The notes below the pieces were generated by a model. It was not told where the DNA came from. It searched no databases and saw only the letters and a program-made list of their open reading frames with translations. Below, piece by piece: positions 1-5,047 of a stretch of DNA of 5,047 nucleotides. The stretch spans positions 1 to 5,047 of the forward strand of contig CAKPDW010000074.1 in the NCBI GenBank assembly GCA_934149115.1, given 5' to 3'. The DNA is from an uncultured Clostridia bacterium. GTDB lineage: Bacteria; Bacillota; Clostridia; TANB77; CAG-508. The position numbers and the translations under genes are program-made. How positions within the stretch are numbered: the first letter of the stretch is position 1; each line of letters starts with the position of its first letter.

Positions 1-644
1 ACAACAGCTCTAGGATAGTTTTTCAAATAACCTTCTAACCATTCAATTGTAGAAACATCCAAATGATTTGTTGGTTCGTCTAAAAGCAAAATATCTGGCT
101 TACTTAAAAGCAATTTCATAAATGCTATTTTAGTTCTTTGACCACCTGAAAATTCTGAAATCTTTTTATTTTTATCCTCTGCAGAAAATCCAAATTTATT
201 AATAACCGTTTCATATTCTTTTTTATATGTATAACCATCTAAAAACTCATAACGATCCATTGCTTTGGAATATTCCATAGCTAACTTCTCTGATTTGTCA
301 TTTTGCATTTTTTCAACTAATTTTTCAATCTTTTTTTCCAAATCAATTATTGGTTTATACACCTTTAATAATTCGTCTAACATTGTAATAGAATCATCTT
401 CAAAATCTATCTGTTTTAAATATCCAATAACCGGACTTCCTTCTTTATAAATATTAAATTTCTCCTCACCAATCCCTTCAGTAAGCATTTCGTTATTAAT
501 AATAGCTTTCAAAAGAGTAGACTTTCCAGCACCATTTCTACCAACAACCGCAATCTTATCTTTTCCTTTAATTTCAAAATTTATTTCTTCTAATATTGTT
601 TCTGCGCCAAATTCAACAGCACCATTTATTATCGTATAATTCAT
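1..644 (-). CDS. ABC-F family ATPase, N-terminal part (cut by window edge)
   Basis: The visible 214 codons encode the first nucleotide-binding domain of an ABC-F protein. These are soluble tandem-ATPase proteins with no membrane domain, which act on ribosomes as translation factors or antibiotic-protection factors. Seen here: Walker A GRNGAGKST (residues 35-43), Q-loop GYLKQ (74-78), signature FSGGQ (165-169) and Walker B with the ABC-F hallmark LLLDEPTNHLD (D189, E190). The charged Lys/Glu-rich stretch at about 88-145, between Q-loop and signature, fits the 'arm' insertion of ABC-F first domains. The linker and second ATPase domain would lie beyond the left edge. The start is ATG at 644, with AGAGG (650-654) five nt upstream. 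The leader is only about 25-30 nt, with no room for the peptide attenuator found before many resistance-type ABC-F genes, so a housekeeping role is slightly favoured. The family is certain; the subfamily is not, so no symbol is given. Confidence 0.95.
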   Translation of the reverse strand, partial: MNYTIINGAVEFGAETILEEINFEIKGKDKIAVVGRNGAGKSTLLKAIINNEMLTEGIGEEKFNIYKEGSPVIGYLKQIDFEDDSITMLDELLKVYKPIIDLEKKIEKLVEKMQNDKSEKLAMEYSKAMDRYEFLDGYTYKKEYETVINKFGFSAEDKNKKISEFSGGQRTKIAFMKLLLSKPDILLLDEPTNHLDVSTIEWLEGYLKNYPRAV

Positions 645-675
645 TTTTTCCTCTATCTAATTTTAATTTACTTCT

Positions 676-707
676 ATAATACTAACACAGAAAAAGACTG
701 CATGCAA
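676..707 (-). promoter_or_regulatory. Possible promoter of the ABC-F gene
   Basis: On the minus strand, TAGTAT (679-684), preceded by TGT as in an extended -10, lies 17 nt from TTGCAT (702-707). TATTAT (676-681) is an overlapping alternative -10. The matches are only moderate. A promoter is expected here because the strong terminator at 691-728 separates the ABC-F gene from the upstream hydrolase. The -35 falls inside the loop of that terminator. Confidence 0.3.
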
Positions 708-728
708 CATTTCACACACAGTCTTTTT
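691..728 (-). terminator. Intrinsic terminator after the MBL-fold hydrolase gene
   Basis: AAAAAGACTG (691-700) and CAGTCTTTTT (719-728) form a perfect 10-bp inverted repeat with an 18-nt loop. Read on the minus strand, the stem ends in a run of five T. It begins 8 nt after the stop codon of the hydrolase gene. The A-run and T-run make it symmetrical, but no convergent plus-strand gene is present, so it serves the minus-strand transcript. Confidence 0.8.
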
Positions 729-735
729 GAGGTTC

Positions 736-1674
736 TCATTCTTTTTTGTTTGTTGTAACTATTATCTTCTTTTTTGTTCCATCAGTTTTTAGTACAATAT
801 TTCCGTCCAAATCAGTCCTATACACTTTTACATTCTTTTTTTGCAATTTTTTCATTACAAATGAATTAGGATGTCCATAATCATTGTCCTCTCCACAACT
901 TATAAGTGCATATTGAGGTCTCACTTTTTCAAGGAAATCCATACTTGTTGATGTTCTACTTCCATGATGACCAACATCTAAAATATCTGCTGAGATGTCC
1001 ATTTTAGCTTCTAATAAGCTATCTTCCACCTCTTTTTGTGAATCACCTGTAAGTAATGCTAAAACATCACCATACGATATTTTCATAACAATTGATTTAT
1101 TATTTACAATATCTGTATGTGTTTCTTGCGATAAAAATTCAATTTTTGCATTTCCAAGCATATCTGTTTTTAATATTCCTGCCTGCTCATATGGTGTTGT
1201 TAACTGTATTCTCTTTAAATGAACTATTGATGATGTAAATCTAGAAATTTGCATATCAGTATACCAGAACATTTCTTGCATTGTTGAAATATACTTCCGA
1301 CGCATACTCACTACTTGTTTAACTTTTATTGCACTCATTATATCATGTACTCCTCCTGAATGATCAACATGAAAATGTGTTATAACAAGCTTATCAAGTC
1401 TACTAATTCCTACACTTTTTAAATAATTAACTACTTTTTCACCATCAAACATATCACCTGTATCAACCAACATCGCATGCTTTCCTTGAATAATTAAAAT
1501 TGATTTTGCCTGACCTACATCAATCATATGAATTTCAAGCATAGAATCCGAATGTGTAACTGATTTTGCTTTAATCGGTGTCACATATGGAATATACCGT
1601 TTAATAAATAAAAAAATTAATAACAGTACAATTACAAAAAAGAGAACTCTTTTTAAGTTTATAGATTTCCGCAT
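736..1674 (-). CDS. Signal-anchored ComEC-like metallo-beta-lactamase-fold hydrolase
   Basis: This 312-residue protein resembles the C-terminal hydrolase domain of the competence protein ComEC/Rec2, but without ComEC's membrane channel. Residues 10-24 form one hydrophobic helix after a Lys/Arg-rich N-terminus, so the catalytic domain should sit outside the membrane. Metal-site motifs are intact: VDTGD (70-74), HFHVDH followed by SGG (100-108), LTGD with D211, HHGS (236-239) and YGHPN with H268. The family motif DVGQGDS reads DVGQAKS (52-58). Members are predicted metal-dependent phosphoesterases or nucleases; the ComEC domain is linked to DNA degradation during uptake. The substrate here is unknown, and no competence gene is nearby. 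The start at 1674 is set by AGGAGG (1683-1688) 8 nt upstream. The gene lies 61 nt after pgi with no terminator between, so it may be co-transcribed. Fold and catalytic site are sure; the cellular role is not. Confidence 0.9.
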   Translation of the reverse strand: MRKSINLKRVLFFVIVLLLIFLFIKRYIPYVTPIKAKSVTHSDSMLEIHMIDVGQAKSILIIQGKHAMLVDTGDMFDGEKVVNYLKSVGISRLDKLVITHFHVDHSGGVHDIMSAIKVKQVVSMRRKYISTMQEMFWYTDMQISRFTSSIVHLKRIQLTTPYEQAGILKTDMLGNAKIEFLSQETHTDIVNNKSIVMKISYGDVLALLTGDSQKEVEDSLLEAKMDISADILDVGHHGSRTSTSMDFLEKVRPQYALISCGEDNDYGHPNSFVMKKLQKKNVKVYRTDLDGNIVLKTDGTKKKIIVTTNKKE

Positions 1675-1707
1675 CCAAGAAACCTCCTATCTATATTTGA
1701 TACTTAT

Positions 1708-1726
1708 ATTATATCACACCCGTCAA
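1708..1726 (-). promoter_or_regulatory. Extended -10 promoter candidate before the hydrolase gene
   Basis: The minus strand reads TGATATAAT (1708-1716), a perfect extended -10, about 20 nt before the ribosome binding site of the hydrolase gene. A consensus-like TTGACG (1721-1726) sits only 7 nt upstream, too close to be its -35. It could instead pair with TATCAA (1697-1702) at 18-nt spacing. This would let the hydrolase be transcribed independently of pgi. Confidence 0.45.
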
Positions 1727-1735
1727 CTCTTAATT

Positions 1736-3037
1736 TTAATAACCTGGCTTTTCTAATAATCTAAACATATTTTTTTTGTATTCTTCAACTCCTGGTTGAT
1801 TAAATGGATTTATTCCTAAAATTAAACCAGACATTGCACATGATTTTTCAAAGAAGTATATTAATTGTCCTATATTCTCCTCATCAAGTCTATCAATTGT
1901 AATTTTAAGATTTGGTACATTTCCACTTACATGTGCTTCTATTGTTCCTTCCATAGCTTTTTTATTTATATAATCTAAATCTTTACCAGCAAGATAATTT
2001 AGGCCATCAACGTTCTCAGAATCTTCTTTAACTATAATATTAGATTTTGGGTGTCCAACAGATATAACTGTTTCAAATAAATGTCTTTCTCCATCTTGAA
2101 TATATTGTCCCATTGAATGTAAATCTGTAGTAAAATCGACACCTGCTGGGAAAAGAGCTTTTCCATCTTTCCCTTCACTCTCTCCATAAAGTTGTTTCCA
2201 CCATTCTGTAAAATAATGAAGTTGTGGTTCATAATTTGCTAATATTTCTACTTTCTTTCCTGATTGATAAAGTAAATTTCTAATTACAGCATATTTATAA
2301 CAATCGTTATATTTAAGATTTGAATCCATATATTTTTCTCTTGCATCTCTTGCTCCTTGCATTAATTTTTCAATATCGATTCCAGCTGTTGCAATTGGCA
2401 ATAAACCTACTGCAGTTAAAACAGAATATCTTCCTCCTATATTATCAGGAATTACAAAAGTTTCATAATTTTCTTCATTTGCTAATCCTTTTAGTGCACC
2501 TTTTTTCTTATCAGTAGTAACATATATTCTTTTTTTAGCTTCTTCTACACCATATTTTGTTTCAATAGCTTCTCTTAAAACTCTAAACGCAATAGCAGGC
2601 TCAGTAGTTGTTCCTGATTTTGAAATAACATTAATTGATATATCTCGCTCTCCAATTAAATTTAATAAATCATTCAAATAATTTGGACTCAAATTATTTC
2701 CAGCGTATATTATCATAGGATTATTTCTTTTTTTAGCTGGTAACATATTGTAAAAACAATTAGTAAGAGATTCTATAACAGCTCTTGCTCCTAAATAAGA
2801 ACCTCCTATACCAATTACTATCAATACATCTGAATCGTTTTGAATTTTATTTGCTGCCTTTTTTATTCTTTCAAATTCCTCTTTGTCATAATTTTCAGGA
2901 AGATTAATCCATCCTAAAAACTTACTCTCATCATCCGAATTTTTATGCAATTCTTCATGATTTATACGAACTGTTTCTTCCATTGCATTTATCATTCTTT
3001 CATTAATACTTGAATTTTTAAAATCAAATTTTATCAT
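1736..3037 (-). CDS. pgi: Glucose-6-phosphate isomerase
   Basis: This cytoplasmic enzyme interconverts glucose 6-phosphate and fructose 6-phosphate, linking glycolysis, gluconeogenesis and cell-wall sugar supply. At 433 residues it is the short Bacillus/Clostridium form and appears complete. Seen here: the sugar-phosphate-binding segments IGGSYLGARAVIE (77-89) and ISKSGTTTEPA (138-148); the first family signature around NIGGRYSVLTAVG (199-211); the catalytic Glu in YGESEGKDG (E286); the ring-opening His in DLHSMGQY (H307); and the second signature FNQPGVEEYK (412-421) with the conserved Lys K421. These catalytic roles are assigned from the family. ATG at 3037 follows AGGAGG (3045-3050) by 7 nt. 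The gene is preceded by a good promoter at 3062-3090 and separated from the upstream membrane-protein gene by a strong terminator. No terminator is visible before the hydrolase gene downstream. Confidence 0.97.
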   Translation of the reverse strand: MIKFDFKNSSINERMINAMEETVRINHEELHKNSDDESKFLGWINLPENYDKEEFERIKKAANKIQNDSDVLIVIGIGGSYLGARAVIESLTNCFYNMLPAKKRNNPMIIYAGNNLSPNYLNDLLNLIGERDISINVISKSGTTTEPAIAFRVLREAIETKYGVEEAKKRIYVTTDKKKGALKGLANEENYETFVIPDNIGGRYSVLTAVGLLPIATAGIDIEKLMQGARDAREKYMDSNLKYNDCYKYAVIRNLLYQSGKKVEILANYEPQLHYFTEWWKQLYGESEGKDGKALFPAGVDFTTDLHSMGQYIQDGERHLFETVISVGHPKSNIIVKEDSENVDGLNYLAGKDLDYINKKAMEGTIEAHVSGNVPNLKITIDRLDEENIGQLIYFFEKSCAMSGLILGINPFNQPGVEEYKKNMFRLLEKPGY

Positions 3038-3061
3038 TATATCTCCTCCTTTAATATTTTT

Positions 3062-3090
3062 ATTATATTAATAAAAATATTTTTAATCAA
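3062..3090 (-). promoter_or_regulatory. pgi promoter
   Basis: The minus strand has TTGATT (3085-3090), a 17-nt spacer, and a perfect TATAAT (3062-3067) about 12 nt upstream of the pgi ribosome binding site. TTGACT (3092-3097) with TATTAA (3068-3073) at 18-nt spacing is an overlapping alternative. The -35 lies within the ~1-kb repeat unit that begins at 3080, whereas the -10 lies outside it. Confidence 0.6.
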
Positions 3091-3190
3091 TAGTCAACAA
3101 AGTATGTATTAAATTATTAATATAAAAAACTTTAATATTAATGAAATAACATTCCTACGCAACTTTCTTTATCCTATATTTTATTACATT

Positions 3191-3216
3191 AAAAAAGGAG
3201 CTAATAAGCTCCTTTT
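3191..3216 (-). terminator. Intrinsic terminator, unit A
   Basis: AAAAGGAGCT (3193-3202) and AGCTCCTTTT (3207-3216) form a perfect 10-bp stem with a 4-nt loop. On the minus strand it is followed by six T (3191-3196). It starts only 4 nt after the stop codon of the unit A gene, isolating that gene from pgi. The same hairpin is conserved in unit B. Confidence 0.9.
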
Positions 3217-3220
3217 CTGA

Positions 3221-3781
3221 TTAATCAATATTTAATTGTATTGTTCCTTCTGGGACAAGAATTTCAAATTTATGGGTTTCATTAATTTTAGAAGGTATAA
3301 GAAATCTAACAAATGAGGTAGAAAGTCCTTTATATTTCTTACATATAGTATATTCTTTCATCACTGGTTTTTTTAAATTCGCTATTTCACTTACAAATAC
3401 ATTTCCAGATCCAATGTCTTTCTTATAACGCTTGCCATCTTTTAATCTATAATATATATATGCCTTTCTCGCATTTACAAAACTAACTACATATACATCT
3501 CCTTCCAAAATCTTTTCTTCCACTTTAGTCCCATTTTTAAATAGCTTTAATTCGTATCTATTCGTTAACTTAGTTTCTGTGTATTCTTTTCTCGTAACAG
3601 CATTAATTCCACATTCACCTATGAAAATTAAAACAATTCCAATCAATAAAACTTTTTTCATAAACCGTCGTTTATCATTGTTATCATATTCATAAATAGA
3701 ACCTACAATCCCACACGTAATTAAGGAAATTACAGCTACACAAACAATAATACCACCTAAATATAAACAAATTTCTAACAT
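3221..3781 (-). CDS. Unrecognised membrane-anchored protein, paralogue A
   Basis: This 186-residue protein belongs to no family I recognise. It has two hydrophobic segments (about 5-28 and 44-61) joined by a charged loop containing KRR and MKK (31-43). By the positive-inside rule that loop is cytoplasmic, placing the remaining ~125 residues outside the cell. This C-terminal domain is rich in Lys, Tyr and Val with alternating hydrophobic residues, suggesting a beta-rich fold. Conserved landmarks shared with paralogue B include TKLTNRYELKLF (70-81), YIYYRLKDGK (108-117), SEIANLKKPVMKEYT (131-145) and FEILVPEGTIQLNID (172-186). It is 155/186 identical to paralogue B by hand count. The start is ATG at 3781, with AGGAGG (3790-3795) 8 nt upstream. 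It has its own promoter, leader and terminator, so it is probably monocistronic. Immunity or envelope-stress roles are guesses from the tandem small-membrane-protein pattern only. Confidence 0.85.
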   Translation of the reverse strand: MLEICLYLGGIIVCVAVISLITCGIVGSIYEYDNNDKRRFMKKVLLIGIVLIFIGECGINAVTRKEYTETKLTNRYELKLFKNGTKVEEKILEGDVYVVSFVNARKAYIYYRLKDGKRYKKDIGSGNVFVSEIANLKKPVMKEYTICKKYKGLSTSFVRFLIPSKINETHKFEILVPEGTIQLNID

Positions 3782-3964
3782 AATGAATTCCTCCTCTTGT
3801 CAAACCTTATAATTTGTTTTTGATTAATAAGTTTTAAAGCTATTTTGTCTCCAAGAACATAACCAGACATTTCTAAGTCCATATCTTTGTTCATGCGCAA
3901 ATTTCACAAAGAAAATTTTTTGTGCATTACTATTTTTTCTAAAACAATCCCTCCTAAAATAATT
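3782..3964 (-). promoter_or_regulatory. Long 5' leader of paralogue A with an orphan SD-like site
   Basis: From the likely transcription start near 3958 to the ATG at 3781, about 175 nt are untranslated. Near the 5' end is a full AGGAGGG (3949-3955) with TTG two nt after it, but this reads only two codons before TAG. A 39-codon frame (3775-3894, beginning MNKDMDLEMSGYVLG and ending inside the paralogue A start) lacks an SD and is broken in unit B by single-base insertions. Weak hairpins occur, such as GAACA/TGTTC (3855-3892). It may be an RNA regulatory leader or the remnant of a lost gene. Confidence 0.4.
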
Positions 3965-3970
3965 ATTTTA
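3955..3970. repeat. 16-bp perfect palindrome at the unit A promoter
   Basis: TAAAATAATTATTTTA reads the same on both strands. It overlaps the -10 element and the expected transcription start, and is identical in unit B (4984-4999). Its position suits a repressor operator, but AT-only palindromes can arise by chance in DNA this AT-rich. Confidence 0.45.
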
Positions 3971-3993
3971 TGGTATGTGTTTACAAGTTACAA
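3965..3993 (-). promoter_or_regulatory. Promoter of paralogue A
   Basis: On the minus strand, TTGTAA (3988-3993), a 17-nt spacer and TAAAAT (3965-3970) match a vegetative promoter. Both elements are conserved without change in unit B. An imperfect inverted repeat (3969-3980 with 3990-4000) spans the -35 and spacer and could bind a regulator. Confidence 0.55.
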
Positions 3994-4018
3994 ATACATA
4001 TTCTAAAAGAATTTGCAT

Positions 4019-4104
4019 AGGTATATTATCATATTTTATATTAGCTTTCAATACACTACAAGTATTTCGTGCATTTTCCTTAATTTTATTTTTAAATTCC
4101 ACTT
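4019..4104. other. Spacer between repeat units, with a distal promoter candidate
   Basis: These 86 AT-rich bases join the visible match of unit A to unit B. No gene is supported here. On the minus strand, TTGAAA (4046-4051) and TAATAT (4023-4028) are 17 nt apart, and the -10 is preceded by TGA as in an extended -10. This would give a second promoter upstream of paralogue A, about 60 nt before the first. Whether unit B has it cannot be seen. The whole gene-free stretch 3782-4245 otherwise contains only the leader, promoter, spacer and unit B downstream flank. Confidence 0.4.
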
Positions 4105-4215
4105 TTTTTAATCAATAATCAATAAAATATGTATTAAATTATTAATATAAAAAAACTTAATATTAATGAAATAACATTCCTACGCAACTATCTTCATCCT
4201 ATATTTTATTACATC

Positions 4216-4241
4216 AAAAAAGGAGCTAATAAGCTCCTTTT
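4216..4241 (-). terminator. Intrinsic terminator, unit B
   Basis: The stem AAAAGGAGCT (4218-4227) with AGCTCCTTTT (4232-4241), a 4-nt loop and six T on the minus strand (4216-4221) are unchanged from unit A. It begins 4 nt after the stop codon of paralogue B, so each copy of the gene is closed by its own terminator. Confidence 0.9.
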
Positions 4242-4245
4242 CTGA

Positions 4246-4809
4246 TTAGTAGTCAATATTTAATTGTATTGTTCCTTCTGGGACAAGAATTTCAAATTTA
4301 TGGGTTTCATTAATTTGAAAATCTGTAAGGAACCTAACAAATGATGTAGAACAACCTTTATATTTCTTACACGTAGTATATTCTTTCATCACTGGTTTTT
4401 TTAAATTCGCTATTTCACTTACAAATACATTTCCAGATTTAATGTCTTTCTTATAACATTTGCCATCTTTTAATCTATAATATATATATGTTTTTCTCGA
4501 ATTTACAAAACCAACTACATATACATCTTCTTCCAAAATCTTTTCTTCCACTTTAGTGCCTTTTTTAAATAGCTTTAATTCGTATCTATTCGTTAACTTA
4601 GTTTCTGTGTATTCTTTTTTCGTAAAAGCATTAGTTCCACATGCACCTATGAAAATTAAAACAATTCCAATCAATAGACCTTTTTTCATTGACCGTCGTT
4701 CATCAGTGCTATCGTATTCATAAATAGAACCTATAATTACATAAATAATTAAGAAAAGTGAAGTTACACAAACAATAATACCACCTAAATACAAACAAAT
4801 TCCTAACAT
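4246..4809 (-). CDS. Unrecognised membrane-anchored protein, paralogue B
   Basis: This 187-residue protein has the same plan as paralogue A: hydrophobic segments at about 5-28 and 44-61, a charged loop, and a conserved ~125-residue C-terminal domain predicted to lie outside the cell. It differs from A at 31 of 186 aligned positions and gains a final Tyr through a 3-nt insertion. Changes cluster in the first membrane segment (16-26) and at 162-165 (TDFQ here, IPSK in A). C118 and C153 are extra cysteines not in A; C147 is shared. The second hydrophobic segment ends in IGAC (54-57), which resembles a lipoprotein cleavage box; A has IGEC. The start is ATG at 4809, with AGGAGG (4818-4823) 8 nt upstream. 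An internal Met41 would give a lipoprotein-like N-terminus but has no clear SD. The function is unknown. Confidence 0.85.
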   Translation of the reverse strand: MLGICLYLGGIIVCVTSLFLIIYVIIGSIYEYDSTDERRSMKKGLLIGIVLIFIGACGTNAFTKKEYTETKLTNRYELKLFKKGTKVEEKILEEDVYVVGFVNSRKTYIYYRLKDGKCYKKDIKSGNVFVSEIANLKKPVMKEYTTCKKYKGCSTSFVRFLTDFQINETHKFEILVPEGTIQLNIDY

Positions 4810-4993
4810 AATAAATTCCTCCTCTTGTCAAACCTTATAATTTGTTTTTGGTTAATTAGTTTTAAAAGCTATTTTTGTCTCTAAGAACAAAACCAGACAT
4901 TTTTAAGTCCAGATCTTTGTTCATACGCAAATTTCACGAAGAAAATTCTTTTTGCATTACTATTTTTCTGAAACAATCCCTCCTAAAATAATT
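4810..4993 (-). promoter_or_regulatory. Long 5' leader of paralogue B
   Basis: This copy of the leader keeps the AGGAGGG site (4978-4984) and the main SD, but differs from unit A by about a dozen substitutions and three single-base indels. Here TTG after AGGAGGG opens 31 codons before TAG, while the frame matching A's 39-codon frame stops after 20. Conservation therefore does not follow any reading frame. The outer hairpin stem is longer here (GAACAAA with TTTGTTC, 4886-4922). A structured RNA or decayed gene remnant is more likely than a peptide. Confidence 0.4.
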
Positions 4994-5022
4994 ATTTTAT
5001 GGTATGTGTTTACAAGTTACAA
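4984..5022 (-). promoter_or_regulatory. Promoter and palindrome of paralogue B
   Basis: TTGTAA (5017-5022) and TAAAAT (4994-4999) lie 17 nt apart on the minus strand, with the 16-bp palindrome TAAAATAATTATTTTA (4984-4999) over the -10, exactly as in unit A. The two genes should therefore be expressed under the same control. Confidence 0.55.
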
Positions 5023-5047
5023 ATACATATTCTAAAAGAATTTGCAT

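Larger units (their letters stand above)
3080..4018. repeat. Tandem direct repeat, unit A
   Basis: This segment matches 4105-5047 along its whole length, with an offset of 1,025 at the left end rising to 1,029 at the right through small insertions. The shared block holds, in minus-strand order, a promoter, a long leader, a membrane-protein gene, a terminator and about 110 nt of AT-rich sequence. The match starts at the TTTTTAATCAATA at 3080 and is still perfect at 4018, where unit B meets the window edge. The repeat unit may therefore be longer and include 4019-4104. No terminal inverted repeats or transposase were seen, so this looks like a gene duplication rather than a mobile element. Confidence 0.93.
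4105..5047. repeat. Tandem direct repeat, unit B (continues past window)
   Basis: This is the second copy of the block at 3080-4018, in the same orientation and the same order of parts. The last 77 bases (4971-5047) match 3942-4018 exactly, and identity has not ended when the window does. The downstream gene flank (4105-4245) differs from 3080-3220 at about 8 positions plus a 3-nt insertion by the stop codon. Confidence 0.93.

Noticed and set aside
265..450. Plus-strand open frame of 61 codons
   Set aside because: It lies antisense inside the ABC-F gene, whose ATPase motifs are intact on the minus strand, and it has no recognisable domain.
1..644. Antibiotic-resistance type ABC-F
   Set aside because: Only the first domain is visible, the linker that separates resistance types is outside the window, and there is no attenuator leader; the subtype cannot be assigned.
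995..1222. Plus-strand open frame of 75 codons
   Set aside because: It is antisense to the metallo-beta-lactamase-fold gene and shows no protein-like features of its own.
2032..2517. Open frames of 65-66 codons on both strands inside pgi
   Set aside because: Both lie within pgi in other frames; pgi has all catalytic motifs, and these frames are low-complexity shadows.
3775..3894. 39-codon minus-strand frame overlapping the start of paralogue A by a few bases
   Set aside because: It has no SD, and in unit B the frame is broken after 20 codons by inserted bases. The start overlap is suggestive of coupling, but the lack of frame conservation argues against a gene.
3782..3964. T-box or other known riboswitch leader
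   Set aside because: No T-box conserved motif or known riboswitch core was recognised, and the downstream gene is not an amino-acid or cofactor gene.
4875..4977. 31-codon frame from TTG after AGGAGGG in unit B
   Set aside because: The SD-to-start spacing is about 2 nt, too short, and the corresponding frame in unit A stops after two codons.
3080..5047. Insertion sequence or other mobile element
   Set aside because: No transposase or recombinase, terminal inverted repeats or target duplication is visible; the repeated block is best explained as duplication of a host gene cassette.

Overview
The window is AT-rich (roughly 30% GC by eye). Its genes have strong AGGAGG-type ribosome binding sites and terminators that are short hairpins followed by T-runs. 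The glucose-6-phosphate isomerase is of the short Bacillus/Clostridium type. Together these point to a low-GC Firmicute, probably a Clostridia-like bacterium; the species cannot be read from the sequence. Every supported gene lies on the minus strand, so transcription runs from high to low coordinates.

In transcription order, the right part (about 3080-5047) is a tandem direct repeat with a period near 1,025 bp. Each unit holds a 187- or 186-codon gene for an unrecognised membrane-anchored protein (4246-4809 and 3221-3781). Each gene has the same promoter, a leader of about 180 nt, and an intrinsic terminator just after the stop codon. The second unit runs off the right edge of the window, so more copies may follow.

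Next come pgi (1736-3037, glucose-6-phosphate isomerase, glycolysis) and, 61 nt further on, a signal-anchored ComEC-like metallo-beta-lactamase-fold hydrolase (736-1674). No terminator is visible between these two, so read-through is likely, although the hydrolase also has a candidate extended -10 promoter. A hairpin terminator at 691-728 closes this pair. Last is the N-terminal 214 codons of an ABC-F ATPase (1-644), cut by the left edge.

The pgi, hydrolase and ABC-F genes look like ordinary chromosomal genes with no obvious shared pathway. The accessory interest lies in the duplicated membrane-protein units. By hand count their coding parts have diverged more than their flanks, while 77 bp covering the promoter are identical. 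This suggests a small, recently expanded family under diversifying or relaxed selection with shared control. I see no transposase, CRISPR array, tRNA or rRNA.
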